This document shows, piece by piece, positions 36,601-46,933 of a DNA stretch of 64,000 nucleotides (position 1 is its first letter; every line of letters starts with the position of its first letter). The translations under genes were made by a program, and so were the position numbers. Source of the DNA: Amycolatopsis vastitatis (lineage in GTDB: Bacteria > Actinomycetota > Actinomycetes > Mycobacteriales > Pseudonocardiaceae); assembly GCF_002234595.1 (NCBI RefSeq), contig NZ_NMUL01000026.1, positions 1-64,000 on the forward strand, read 5' to 3'. The notes under the pieces are model-generated. The model was not told the origin of the DNA, did no database searches, and was given only the letters and a program-made list of their open reading frames with translations.

Positions 36601-37605
36601 GTGACCGTGACGCTCAAGGACGTCGCCACGCTTGCCGGAGTGTCGGTGAAGACCGTGTCGAACGTCGTGAACGGCTACGCCTTCGTCAAGCCGGAAAACC
36701 GCCGGCGCGTCGAGGAAGCCCTGGCGGCGACCGGGTACCGGCCGAACGTCGGCGCCCGCAACCTCCGCCGCGGCCGCACCGGGTTCCTGGCGCTGATGGT
36801 GCCGGAGCTGTCGATCCCGTACTTCGGCGAGCTGGCGGGGCTGGTCATCACGGCGGCGCAGAAGCGCGGGTGGAGCGTCCTGATCGAACAGACACAGGGG
36901 ACGCGGTCGCGGGAGCGGGAGACGCTGGCGTCCCTCGGGCCCCACCTGGTCGACGGTGCCCTGGTGCACCCGGAGGCGCTGGAGGCGGCGGACATCCCGT
37001 CGGATCCGGGCGGGATCCCGCTGGTCATGCTGGGCGAGCACGCGGTGGACGTGCCCATCGACCACGTCGCGATCGACAACGTCCTGGCGGCCCGGACGGC
37101 GGTGTCCCACCTGGCTTCGCTGGGACGCACGCGGATCGCGGCGATCGGCCGCAACCCGGCGCGCGGGACGTCGTCCCAGCGGCTGGCCGGGTACCGGTCG
37201 GCGCTGTCGGAGGCGGGTTTGTCCTATTCGGACGCTTTGGTGGCCCCGGCGGAGAAGTGGCACCGCTCGGTGGGGGCGGCGGCGATGAAGTCGTTGCTGG
37301 CCCTGGATTCCCCGCCCGACGCGGTGTTCTGCTTCAACGACCTCCTGGCCGTCGGCGCGTTGCGGGCGGTGGCCGAGCTGGGCTTGCGAGTCCCGGACGA
37401 CGTCGCCATCGTGGGGTTCGACAACAACGAAGAGAGCGCATTCTCCCTGCCGTCGCTGACGACGATCGCCCCGGACAAGACGGCGCTCGCGGAGGCGGCG
37501 GTCGACCTCGTGCACCGGCGGATCACCGGCGACACGACGTCCCCGCCGCAGGACATCCAGACCCCGTTCGCCCTGGAGATCCGCGAAAGCACCCGCGGCC
37601 GCTGA
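36601..37605 (+). CDS. LacI-family transcriptional regulator of the sugar locus
   Basis: A 334-residue regulator. The N-terminal helix-turn-helix and hinge (1-60) read TLKDVATLAGVSVKTVSNVVNG and RPNVGARNLRRGRTG. The periplasmic-binding-like effector domain follows, with DNVLAARTAVSHLASLGRTRIA and PDAVFCFNDLLAVGALRAV. It is divergent from the ABC/GH2 operon and probably loosens its grip when the imported sugar binds. GTG at 36601 has GAAGGGA upstream. Confidence 0.93.
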   Translation: MTVTLKDVATLAGVSVKTVSNVVNGYAFVKPENRRRVEEALAATGYRPNVGARNLRRGRTGFLALMVPELSIPYFGELAGLVITAAQKRGWSVLIEQTQGTRSRERETLASLGPHLVDGALVHPEALEAADIPSDPGGIPLVMLGEHAVDVPIDHVAIDNVLAARTAVSHLASLGRTRIAAIGRNPARGTSSQRLAGYRSALSEAGLSYSDALVAPAEKWHRSVGAAAMKSLLALDSPPDAVFCFNDLLAVGALRAVAELGLRVPDDVAIVGFDNNEESAFSLPSLTTIAPDKTALAEAAVDLVHRRITGDTTSPPQDIQTPFALEIRESTRGR

Positions 37606-37611
37606 CACCCG

Positions 37612-37698
37612 AACGCCCCAATGTGGCGTTCGGTGCGTCTGACGCACCCAATGTGGCGTTCGGTGCGTTGGACGCAACCAACGCCACATTGGGGCGTT
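37612..37698. repeat. Compound repeat: two 30-bp direct repeats inside a 19-bp inverted repeat
   Basis: A 19-bp perfect inverted repeat (37612-37630 and 37680-37698) encloses two near-identical 30-bp units starting at 37621 and 37651. Each unit also folds on itself, for example GGTGCGT-CTG-ACGCACC at 37632-37648. It lies seven bases after the lacI stop and four before the end of the convergent ATPase gene, so it is placed as a bidirectional terminator. I recall such repeats as common in Amycolatopsis, but could not check this. Confidence 0.8.
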
Positions 37699-37701
37699 TG
37701 G

Positions 37702-38859
37702 TCAGCGGGACGGCCAGTGCCACGAAGGCCGGTCGAGGCGGCCCTGGCCGGCCACCTTCGTCTCGCCGTACTCCTTCTCCAGCTCCACCGTGCCCACGTC
37801 GGCCACCTCCGCCAGCGCGCGGATCAGGGACTGGGCGTGGGACACCACCACCAGCTGGGTCTCCTTCGCCGCCGTCGCGATCAAGATCGCCAAGGCCGGC
37901 AGGAGGTCCGGGTGGAGGCTCGTCTCCGGCTCGTTCAGCACCAGCAGTTCCGGCGGGCGCGGGGTCAGCAGGGCGGCCACCCACAGCAGGAACCGGAGTG
38001 TTCCGTCGGACAGCTCCGCCGCCGACAACGGGCGCAGCAACCCGTGCTGGCGCAGCTGGACCGAGAGCAGGCCGTCCTGGGAGTGCACCTCCAAGGTCGA
38101 GCCGGGGAAGGCCGCGTCGAGCACTTCGGCGAGGTCCTCGGCGTGGCCCACCTCGATGATCGTCTGCAGGGCCGCCGCGAGGTCGGCGCCGTCGTGGGCG
38201 AGCACCGGCGTGCGGGTGCCGATGCGGGACTGGCGCGCCGGGGCGTCCGCGTCCGTGCGGAAGTGGTCGTAGAAACGCCACGACCGGATGCGCTCCCGCA
38301 GCACCAGCAGCTCCGGGCACGCCCTCGGGTCCGCGAACTCGCTCAGCATGCTGTCGGTCAGCCGGATCTTGAACCGGTCGTCACCCCACGACCCGGAAGA
38401 AACGCGCGTGCGCACCGACGGGCCCGCCCGGTCCGCGAGCAACGCCGCCGGCCGCAGGTACGGCCCCGACCACACCGCTTCCCGCTTGAACTCCGGGTCG
38501 AGGTTGAACATCGTCGTCTTGCCGGGCACCGGCAACCCCAGGTCGAGCGCGTAGCCGAACTCGTCGCCGGCGAACCCGAGCCGCAGCCCGACGGCCTTCG
38601 TGTGCACCTTGCCCTGAACGCGCGAAGTCCCGCGTCGCACGCCGTTCTCCGGCCCTGCCCACAGCGTCGACGGCAGGCCGCCCTCACGGGCCAGTGCTGC
38701 CACGGCGCCGTTGCGCGACGCGTCCGCCAGCAGCCGCAGCGCCCGGTACAGGCTGGACTTGCCGCTGCCGTTCGGTCCGGCGACGACGGTCAGGCCCGAC
38801 AGCGGGATCACCAGATCACGCAGCGAACGGTAGTTCTCGACGGCCAGCGTGGTGAGCAT
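37702..38859 (-). CDS. AAA-family ATPase (AAA_21/OLD-like)
   Basis: A 385-residue SMC/OLD-like ATPase. It begins LTTLAVENYRSLRDLVIPLSG, with Walker A GPNGSGKSS (28-36). The signature LSAAELSDGTLRFLLWVAALL and Walker B LLVLNEPETSLHP follow; Asn replaces the usual Asp. SHAQSLIRAL is the switch region. Similar proteins act in DNA repair or phage defence, often with a nuclease partner, but no nuclease gene is next to it. The role is undecided. Confidence 0.85.
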   Translation of the reverse strand: MLTTLAVENYRSLRDLVIPLSGLTVVAGPNGSGKSSLYRALRLLADASRNGAVAALAREGGLPSTLWAGPENGVRRGTSRVQGKVHTKAVGLRLGFAGDEFGYALDLGLPVPGKTTMFNLDPEFKREAVWSGPYLRPAALLADRAGPSVRTRVSSGSWGDDRFKIRLTDSMLSEFADPRACPELLVLRERIRSWRFYDHFRTDADAPARQSRIGTRTPVLAHDGADLAAALQTIIEVGHAEDLAEVLDAAFPGSTLEVHSQDGLLSVQLRQHGLLRPLSAAELSDGTLRFLLWVAALLTPRPPELLVLNEPETSLHPDLLPALAILIATAAKETQLVVVSHAQSLIRALAEVADVGTVELEKEYGETKVAGQGRLDRPSWHWPSR

Positions 38860-38865
38860 GCCCCG

Positions 38866-38871
38866 AACGTA
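38866..38871 (-). promoter_or_regulatory. -10 element of a leaderless promoter (AAA ATPase gene)
   Basis: TACGTT on the minus strand ends six bases before the ATG at 38859, without a ribosome site. Confidence 0.45.
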
Positions 38872-38914
38872 GCCGCTGCGGATTCGTCCGATCTTTGCCC
38901 GGTTCGAGTCCGGC

Positions 38915-39406
38915 TCAGGCGACCGGATCCGCCAGGGGGATCTCGTCCTCGCCGAGCCACGAGCCGCGCCACGCGAGGTCGGCCCTCACCAGGGGTTTTC
39001 CGCAGCTGTCGCACTTCGCGCCCGGCCGCGTGAGCTGCCCGCAGCGGGTGTGGACCAGGTTCATCGGGCCGTACGCGCTCTTCGCCCCGGTGTGCGCGTC
39101 GCCCCACGCGCCGAGCGCGTGCAGCACCGGCAACGCGTCCGAGCCGGCCTGCGTGAGGCGGTACTCGTGCCGGGTGCGGCCGCCGTCCCGGTAGGGGAGC
39201 TTCGTCAGCAGGCCGCGGTCGACGAGCTTGCCCAGCCGGGTCGTCAGCACGTTGTCGGCGATGCCGAGCTGGGCGCGGAAGTCCTCGAAGCGGGTGGTGC
39301 CCGCGGTGGCGTTGCGCAGGATCAGCAGCGTCCACGGCTCGCCGAGGACGTCGGCGGCGCGGGCGATCGGGCAGGAAGCGTCCTCCCACGTGATGCGGCG
39401 GCTCAT
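38915..39406 (-). CDS. HxlR-family regulator with C-terminal Cys-rich tail
   Basis: A 163-residue winged-helix regulator. It starts with CPIARAADVLGEPWTLLILRNA and TRLGKLVDRGLLTKLPY, typical of HxlR. The cysteine in the N-terminal helix can be a redox or electrophile sensor in this family. The tail contains CGQLTRPGAKCDSCGKPL, a possible zinc-ribbon-like motif. It diverges from a short-chain dehydrogenase gene with two palindromes between them. Confidence 0.9.
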   Translation of the reverse strand: MSRRITWEDASCPIARAADVLGEPWTLLILRNATAGTTRFEDFRAQLGIADNVLTTRLGKLVDRGLLTKLPYRDGGRTRHEYRLTQAGSDALPVLHALGAWGDAHTGAKSAYGPMNLVHTRCGQLTRPGAKCDSCGKPLVRADLAWRGSWLGEDEIPLADPVA

Positions 39407-39424
39407 CGTGTGATCCCTTCGTGC

Positions 39425-39488
39425 TGACTTGCTCCCAGCAAGCTTACGTCGTAGGGTCGGTCTTAGCTAGCTTGCAACGAGCAAGTCA
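39425..39488. promoter_or_regulatory. Pair of HxlR operator-like palindromes
   Basis: CTTGCT-CCC-AGCAAG (39428-39442) and CTTGC-AACGA-GCAAG (39471-39485) are each palindromic, 43 bases apart. Together they form a larger inverted repeat (39425-39444 with 39469-39488). They flank the divergent hxlR and SDR starts and are the likely sites of the HxlR protein. Confidence 0.65.
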
Positions 39489-39507
39489 GATGCGAGAGGA
39501 GTTCGTC

Positions 39508-40212
39508 ATGGAGATCACGGGTGCGGTGGCGCTGGTCACCGGAGCCAACCGGGGACTCGGCCGCCAGTTCGCCGCCGCCCTCCTCGAGCGGGGTGCGGCC
39601 AAGGTCTACGCCGCCGCGCGGAATCCCGAGTCGGTCGACCTGCCGGGTGTGATCCCGCTGCGTCTCGACGTCACCGACCCGGAGTCGATCAGGGCGGCCG
39701 CCGCGGTCGCGACCGACGTCATGCTGCTGGTCAACAACGCCGGCTCGTCCACCGGGGCGTCGCTGCTCGGCGGGTCCCTCGACGACATCCGGCTGGAGAT
39801 GGACACGCACTACTTCGGCACCCTGGCCGTGACGCGCGAGTTCGCGCCCGTGCTGGAGCGCAACGGCGGCGGCGCGGTGCTCAACGTGCTTTCGGTCCTG
39901 TCCTGGTGGACGGCCCCGCGCGTCGCGGCCTACTCCGCCGCGAAGGCGGCGGCCTGGTCGCTGACGAACGCGCTGCGTCAGGAGCTGGCCCCGCAGAAGA
40001 CCCTGGTGACCGGGCTGCACGTCGGCTACATGGACACCGACATGGCCAAGAACGTCGACGGGCCGAAGGCCGACCCGGCGGTCGTGGCGGGTCTCGCGCT
40101 CGACGGCGTCGCGCAGGGCCGCTTCGAGGTGCTCGCCGACGACCTCAGCCGGAACGTGCGGGCCGGGCTGTCCGGCGACCTCACCGCGCTGTACCCGGAA
40201 CTGGCTGCCTGA
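39508..40212 (+). CDS. Short-chain dehydrogenase/reductase (HxlR-associated)
   Basis: A 234-residue classical-type SDR. The cofactor loop is TGANRGLG (12-19), NNAG follows near residue 76, and YSAAK holds the catalytic Tyr/Lys. The substrate is unknown. ATG at 39508 follows GAGAGGAG; ATG at 39490 is in frame but lies in the operator. It is divergent from the HxlR gene, which probably controls it. Confidence 0.9.
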   Translation: MEITGAVALVTGANRGLGRQFAAALLERGAAKVYAAARNPESVDLPGVIPLRLDVTDPESIRAAAAVATDVMLLVNNAGSSTGASLLGGSLDDIRLEMDTHYFGTLAVTREFAPVLERNGGGAVLNVLSVLSWWTAPRVAAYSAAKAAAWSLTNALRQELAPQKTLVTGLHVGYMDTDMAKNVDGPKADPAVVAGLALDGVAQGRFEVLADDLSRNVRAGLSGDLTALYPELAA

Positions 40213-40278
40213 GTCCACTTCGGACGGTGTCGGCCCGCTGAACGGCTTCCCGGTCAACGGGAGTCCGCCCGGTTCGTA

Positions 40279-40307
40279 TTGACCGTGGCAGTATGTCGAC
40301 TTAGCGT
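40279..40307 (+). promoter_or_regulatory. Promoter of the GH75 chitosanase gene
   Basis: TTGACC (40279-40284) and TAGCGT (40302-40307) have a 17-base spacer, a near-consensus actinobacterial housekeeping promoter. The palindromic operator begins four bases beyond the -10. Confidence 0.75.
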
Positions 40308-40310
40308 TTT

Positions 40311-40341
40311 CCGACAGTAAGGAAACTTTCCTAACTGTCGG
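40311..40341. promoter_or_regulatory. CsnR-like palindromic operator
   Basis: Two 15-base arms match at 14 positions around one central base, with core AGGAAACTTTCCT (40320-40332). The core agrees with the palindrome reported upstream of actinomycete chitosanase genes (CsnR sites). It covers the transcription start region, fitting repression. Confidence 0.65.
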
Positions 40342-40349
40342 AGGTCCTC

Positions 40350-41408
40350 ATGCACAGACCCCGGGCGATCGCCATGGCGATCGCGGCCGTCGGCGCGTTC
40401 CTGATCGCGCCCACGGCCGCGAACGCCGCGACAGTCACCTACGAAGCCGAGAACGCCACCATCTCGCAAGGCGCGGTCAACTCCGACCACGCCGGCTTCA
40501 CCGGCACCGGCTTCGTCAACTACGACAACCTGACCGGCTCCTACGTCCAGTGGCCGGTGTCGGTCGCCGCCGACGGCAGCACGACGCTGACGCTCCGGTT
40601 CGCCAACGGCACGACCACCGCCCGGCCGATGGCCATCGCCGTGGACGGCACGACCGTCGCGACGCCGTCGTTCGCCGGGACCGGCGCCTGGACGACGTGG
40701 GCCACCACGGCGGTGACCGCGACGCTGACCGCGGGCGCGCACACCGTCCGGGCCACCGCGACGACCGCGAACGGCGGCCCGAACGTCGATTCGCTGACCG
40801 TCGGCGACTCCGGGGGCGGCGGTGGGGCGCCGAGCGCGTCCGAGCTGCTTTCGAAGCTGACGTCGTGCAGCCAGATTTCCAGCGGCAAGTACAAGACCGA
40901 CTCCGAGACGGGCCGGACGATCCCGGTGTGCGGGCTCTCGGACGCGGTCTTCTGGAAGGCCGACATGGACATCGACTGCGACGGCCAGCGGACCTCGCAG
41001 TGCAACGAGAACACCGACTGCTGCTTCCAGGCCGACACCGCGTTCCACCAGTCCGACGGGAAGCCGCTGAACGCCGCGGCGCTGCCGTACGTCGTGGTGC
41101 CGAGCCCCAGCAGCACCTGGGACTACCGGAAGTTCGGCATCGCGGGCGCCGGCGTGGTGGCGGTGATCTACAACAACCAGGTCACCTATGCCGCGGTCGG
41201 CGACACCGGGCCGACCGACATCATCGGCGAGGCGTCCTACGCGACCGCGAGTTCGCTCGGGATCAACCCGGACCCGTCGAACGGCGGCACGGACTCGGGC
41301 GTCACCTATCTTTTCTTCAAGAATTCGAAGGTGACGCCGATCGAGAGCCACGCCAACGCCGTGAGCACCGGCGAAGCACTCGCCCGGCAGTTCGTGAACA
41401 ACCACTGA
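40350..41408 (+). CDS. Secreted GH75 chitosanase with CBM6/35-type domain
   Basis: A 352-residue exported enzyme. Signal peptide about 1-27 (TAANAA). Residues 30-150 form a CBM6/35-like module (YEAENATISQGAV, GFTGTGFVNYDN). A Gly linker leads to a catalytic domain (about 162-350) with FWKADMDIDCDG, KPLNAAALPYVVVP and GDTGPTDIIGEASY, matching family 75. GH75 enzymes cut chitosan by an inverting mechanism; the D and E of the last motif are the likely acids. GGAGG precedes the ATG. The CsnR-like operator upstream supports chitosan use. Confidence 0.87.
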   Translation: MHRPRAIAMAIAAVGAFLIAPTAANAATVTYEAENATISQGAVNSDHAGFTGTGFVNYDNLTGSYVQWPVSVAADGSTTLTLRFANGTTTARPMAIAVDGTTVATPSFAGTGAWTTWATTAVTATLTAGAHTVRATATTANGGPNVDSLTVGDSGGGGGAPSASELLSKLTSCSQISSGKYKTDSETGRTIPVCGLSDAVFWKADMDIDCDGQRTSQCNENTDCCFQADTAFHQSDGKPLNAAALPYVVVPSPSSTWDYRKFGIAGAGVVAVIYNNQVTYAAVGDTGPTDIIGEASYATASSLGINPDPSNGGTDSGVTYLFFKNSKVTPIESHANAVSTGEALARQFVNNH

Positions 41409-41412
41409 CGCT

Positions 41413-41443
41413 TCCGGGGTCCCCGTGTCGGGGACCCCGGAAC
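41413..41443. terminator. Terminator of the chitosanase gene
   Basis: TTCCGGGGTCCCC and its complement form a perfect 13-bp stem around GTGTC, four bases past the stop codon. Confidence 0.85.
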
Positions 41444-41466
41444 ACAGGCCCGGCGGCCGCGGGCGT

Positions 41467-42105
41467 ATGAATGGGTGGGTGCCGGAAAACGTCGAAGCCG
41501 GAAACGGCCGAACGAGGAACCGCTGGGGCGAAGGGGAACGGCTGCGTGGGGAGATCCTGGCCGCGGCGGGCCGGTTGCTCGCCGAGCTCGGTGGCGAGGA
41601 CGGGCTGACGATCCGCGGGGTGGCGCGCGCCGTCGGCATCGCCCCGGCGAGCATCTACCAGCATTTTTCCGATCGCGCGGAATTGGTGCGCGGTCTGCTG
41701 GACCACGAATACACGCGGCTGCGGGATTCGATGCGCGCGGCGGAGGAGACGCTGGGCGAAACCGACGTCGTCGGCCGGGTGCGGGCGCAGATTCACGCGT
41801 ACTGCACGTTCGCCATGGAGAATCCGGGGCATTACCGGCTGATGCTCGCGAACGGCGCGTCACGCCCGGATCCCGGCGCCCGCGCGGAGGGCCCGCTCCT
41901 GGACGTGATCGACCGCCTGGCGGCGGGCTTCGAGCGCTGCGTCGAAGCCGGTCACCCGCTGAGGGTCACCCCGGGCCGCGCGGCCGCCGTGGTGTTCGTC
42001 GGCGCGCACGGGCGGGTGGCGCTGTTCCACAGCGTCCTCAACCGGACCGGGGCTGAGCTGGTGGAGCCGTTCGTCGACGAGCTGATCTCCCTGGTCTTCG
42101 CGTGA
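41467..42105 (+). CDS. TetR-family regulator
   Basis: A 212-residue regulator. The helix-turn-helix lies at about 26-72 (LRGEILAAAGRLLAELGG, IRGVARAVGIAPASIYQHFSDRAELV). The C-terminal ligand domain has HAYCTFAMENPGHYRLMLA, of the WHG type. ATG at 41467 lacks a clear ribosome site; GTG at 41479 is an alternative. Its stop abuts the end of the convergent APH-like gene with no spacer. The target is unknown. Confidence 0.9.
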   Translation: MNGWVPENVEAGNGRTRNRWGEGERLRGEILAAAGRLLAELGGEDGLTIRGVARAVGIAPASIYQHFSDRAELVRGLLDHEYTRLRDSMRAAEETLGETDVVGRVRAQIHAYCTFAMENPGHYRLMLANGASRPDPGARAEGPLLDVIDRLAAGFERCVEAGHPLRVTPGRAAAVVFVGAHGRVALFHSVLNRTGAELVEPFVDELISLVFA

Positions 42106-42993
42106 TCAGAGCGCCCGCTGCACGGCATCGAGGTCGTCGCTCAGCAGGGTGGTGAGGAAGCGTGCCCGGTCCGCGTCCTGGTCCTTCCGCGGCACCATCT
42201 CGGCCACCATGATCAGATCCAGGTACACCCGGTACAGCGCCAGGCGCCGCCGGGCGGGCGCGTCCCATCGAACCGGGCCGCCTGCCGCGCGGTAGCCCTC
42301 CACCAGTTCGGTGTCGAGGTCGCGGAACAGCGTCAGCGAGACGAACTCCGCCACCGGGTCGCCCCAGAACGCGCGTTCCGCGTCGATGATGCCCGACACG
42401 CGGCCGCCTTCTACGAGGATGTTGCCGTCCCACAGGTCGAAGTGGACCAGCACCGGTGTGGTGACCAGCTCCAGCAGCGGCTCGTGGCGCCGGACGAGGT
42501 GGGCGATCTCCGCGGCCGGCCGAGGCAGGCGTACCCCGTACCGGACGGCGTCCGCGAGCACCGTGTCCACCATTGACGTGAACGCCGCCGGCCACGTCGG
42601 GTGGAGGGGCTCCCGGAGGTAGCCGAACCCCTCGCCGGTCACCTCGTGGAGTCCGGCCACGATCCCGCCGAGCTCCCGGCGCAGCCGCGGCCGGTCGGTG
42701 ACCGGCGAGCCGTGCCAGGGAACGCCGGGCACCTCCGTCATCAGCAGGAACCCGGGACCGGCGCCGACGACGGACGGCAGCGGCCCCGGAACCCGGCGGT
42801 AGTACTCCGCCTCGGTGTCCAGGAGGTCGTGTTCGTACGTCAGCCCCGGTGCGGACGGCGCGATCTTCAGGACCAGCCGACGTCCGTCGGCCAGTCTCAG
42901 CCGGACCGCCGTGTTGTACGTACCGCCGCCGATTTCCTCGGCCGCCACCACCGAAGCCGGGTCGATGCCCGATGCCGTCAGTTCCCCTTCCAC
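42106..42993 (-). CDS. Aminoglycoside phosphotransferase-like kinase
   Basis: A 295-residue APH/ChoK-fold protein. It has RRLVLKIAPS (lysine for ATP), LVHFDLWDGNIL (Brenner-type catalytic loop with Asp and Asn) and GIIDAERAFWGDP (metal-binding Asp). All catalytic residues are present, so it is probably an active small-molecule kinase; the substrate may be an antibiotic or a metabolite. GTG at 42993 lies 16 bases inside the flavoprotein gene. It closes the UvrA-like/SIP operon. Confidence 0.85.
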   Translation of the reverse strand: MEGELTASGIDPASVVAAEEIGGGTYNTAVRLRLADGRRLVLKIAPSAPGLTYEHDLLDTEAEYYRRVPGPLPSVVGAGPGFLLMTEVPGVPWHGSPVTDRPRLRRELGGIVAGLHEVTGEGFGYLREPLHPTWPAAFTSMVDTVLADAVRYGVRLPRPAAEIAHLVRRHEPLLELVTTPVLVHFDLWDGNILVEGGRVSGIIDAERAFWGDPVAEFVSLTLFRDLDTELVEGYRAAGGPVRWDAPARRRLALYRVYLDLIMVAEMVPRKDQDADRARFLTTLLSDDLDAVQRAL

Positions 42994-43792
42994 CCGGCCG
43001 AGTCTCCCACCTTTTCCGCCGCGTCGGCGAGATCCTCGGGCGTCGGGGCGTCGTCCTGGGTCAGGCTGCGCCGCCAGTACCCGGTGAACTCGATGACGCC
43101 CTTGTCGAGCCCGCGCTCGCCGACGAGGTGACGGCGCAGCGACCGGACCATTCCCGCCTCGCCCGCCAGCCACGCGGCCACCGAGCCGTCGGGGAGCTTC
43201 GCCTCGCGGACGGCCTCCAGCAACCGGCTGCCGTGCTCGGTGCCGTCCCGGTGCAGCCAGTGGACCTCGCCGGGCAGCGGCTGCTCCTCCGCCGCGTCGG
43301 CCACCTCGAGGAACACCACCGCATTGTCCACTTCGGACAAAATGGTGGACACCGCGGGCACCGTCGTTTCGTCACCGGCGATCAGCAGAGTGTCCGCTGT
43401 GGACAGTGGACGGCGGTAGGCGGCGTCCGGCCCGTAGCGGCCCAGGACGTCGCCCGGCGCCGCTCGAAACGCCCAGGCCGTGGCCGGTCCCGCCGGGCCG
43501 GGGTGCAGCACGAAGTCTACGTCGATTGTGTCGCAATCCCGCGAGCGCACGGTGTAGCTGCGCATCACCGGCCGTTCTTCGGACGGGATCGCGAGGTACG
43601 CCTGGTACCAGCGCATGACGTCGCCGCCCGCGTCTGGGAGGCGCACCGGGCGGCCCGGTGGCGGGAACAGGAGCTTGAGCTGCTGGTCCGGCCACGGCTC
43701 CAGCTCGCCGAGGCCGTCTCCGGTGAAGGTGACGCGCGCGGTGCGCGGGGTCACGCGCCGCACCGCCGTGACTTCGAGCAGGCCGGTCGGGT

Positions 43793-43796
<4 letters not shown>
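42978..43796 (-). CDS. Siderophore-interacting flavoprotein (SIP family)
   Basis: A 272-residue FAD-binding reductase. The N-terminal FAD domain has PRTARVTFTGDGL and the RSYTVR motif (about 79-84). The C-terminal SIP domain has LLIAGDETTVPAVSTIL and WLAGEAGMVRSLRRHL. Known members reduce ferric siderophores with NAD(P)H. The ATG overlaps the UvrA-like stop (ATGA, 43793-43796), an unusual partner. No siderophore genes are nearby. Confidence 0.9.
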
Positions 43797-46066
<2,270 letters not shown>

Positions 46067-46080
46067 ACCGTCCTTCTTGA

Positions 46081-46129
46081 TACTTTAGGCTGTAAAATGA
46101 TTCTCAGAGTACATTACTTTAGGGTGTAA
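46081..46129. promoter_or_regulatory. Two-copy TetR operator between uvrA-like and tetR genes
   Basis: TACTTTAGGCTGTAA (46081-46095) and TACTTTAGGGTGTAA (46115-46129) are direct repeats with one difference, 34 bases apart. Each has TTTA..TAA dyad character. The second touches the ribosome site AAGGAG of tetR. Binding by the divergent TetR is inferred. Confidence 0.65.
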
Positions 46130-46141
46130 GGAGTCGGCAAG

Positions 46142-46933
46142 GTGGTCGTCTTCGCGGGTCAGGGCGACGCCCGCCGGTCCATGGAGCTGCTGTGGGGGCC
46201 GCGCGTGGTCGCCCCGCGCACCGGCCCGGGCCCCAAGCCGGGCCTGTCGGTCGAGGCGATCGTCGCGGCGGCGATCGAGATAGCGGACGCCGAGGGCATG
46301 GGCGCGCTGTCGATGCGGTCGGTCGGCGAGCGCCTCGGCCGCACGGCGATGGCGCTCTACACGTACGTGCCGGGCAAGACCGAGCTGGTCGACCTCATGT
46401 ACGACCGGACGCTCGGGGAGCTGCCGTCGGCTTTTCCGGCTTCCGACGGTTGGCGTCCGGCGGCGGTGGCCTTGGCTGATGCGTTGTGGGACCTGCATCT
46501 GCGGCACCCGTGGCTGCTGCAGGTCTCGCCGGCGCGCCCGGTGCTCGGACCGGGGGAGTTCCACGTCCAGGAGACGCTGCTTTCGGTTTTGGCTGCGACG
46601 GGGCTGCCGTTGTCCCGGGTCCGGTGGGTGGTGGCGGCGCTGTTCAACATCGTCCGCGGCTCGGTCCAGGCGGCGGCGGAGTCCCGCCAGGCCGCGCAGG
46701 AGACGGGACAGTCCGAAGAGGACTGGTGGTACGCACGGTCGGCGCTGCTGGGCGAGCTGGCGCCGGACCTGACGGCGCGGTTCCCGACGGTGGCCCGGCT
46801 GGGCCCGTCGGTCGAAGCCGCGTCCGACGAGCCCTACCTGGAGCGCGAGGCGCGGCTGTCGTTCGAGGCGGGCTTGGAGCTGCTGCTGGACGGCGTCGAA
46901 GCGGCGATCGTCAAGGCTTCCGGGCCTCGATGA
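46142..46933 (+). CDS. TetR-family regulator divergent from the UvrA-like operon
   Basis: A 263-residue regulator. A proline/glycine-rich N-terminus is followed by the DNA-binding domain (about 35-80: IVAAAIEIADAEGMGALSMRSVGERLGRTAMALYTYVPGK split by a turn). The C-terminus matches TetR_C_1 (tetracycline-repressor type). GTG at 46142 follows AAGGAG by eight bases. It probably represses the UvrA-like/SIP/APH operon and responds to a drug. Confidence 0.88.
   Translation: MVVFAGQGDARRSMELLWGPRVVAPRTGPGPKPGLSVEAIVAAAIEIADAEGMGALSMRSVGERLGRTAMALYTYVPGKTELVDLMYDRTLGELPSAFPASDGWRPAAVALADALWDLHLRHPWLLQVSPARPVLGPGEFHVQETLLSVLAATGLPLSRVRWVVAALFNIVRGSVQAAAESRQAAQETGQSEEDWWYARSALLGELAPDLTARFPTVARLGPSVEAASDEPYLEREARLSFEAGLELLLDGVEAAIVKASGPR

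Noticed and set aside
37612..37698. CRISPR array
   Set aside because: Two contiguous 30-base units without spacers, enclosed in an inverted repeat, and no cas genes.
37702..38859. Known phage-defence system around the AAA ATPase
   Set aside because: No nuclease or TOPRIM partner is adjacent; neighbours are LacI and HxlR regulators, so defence is not supported.
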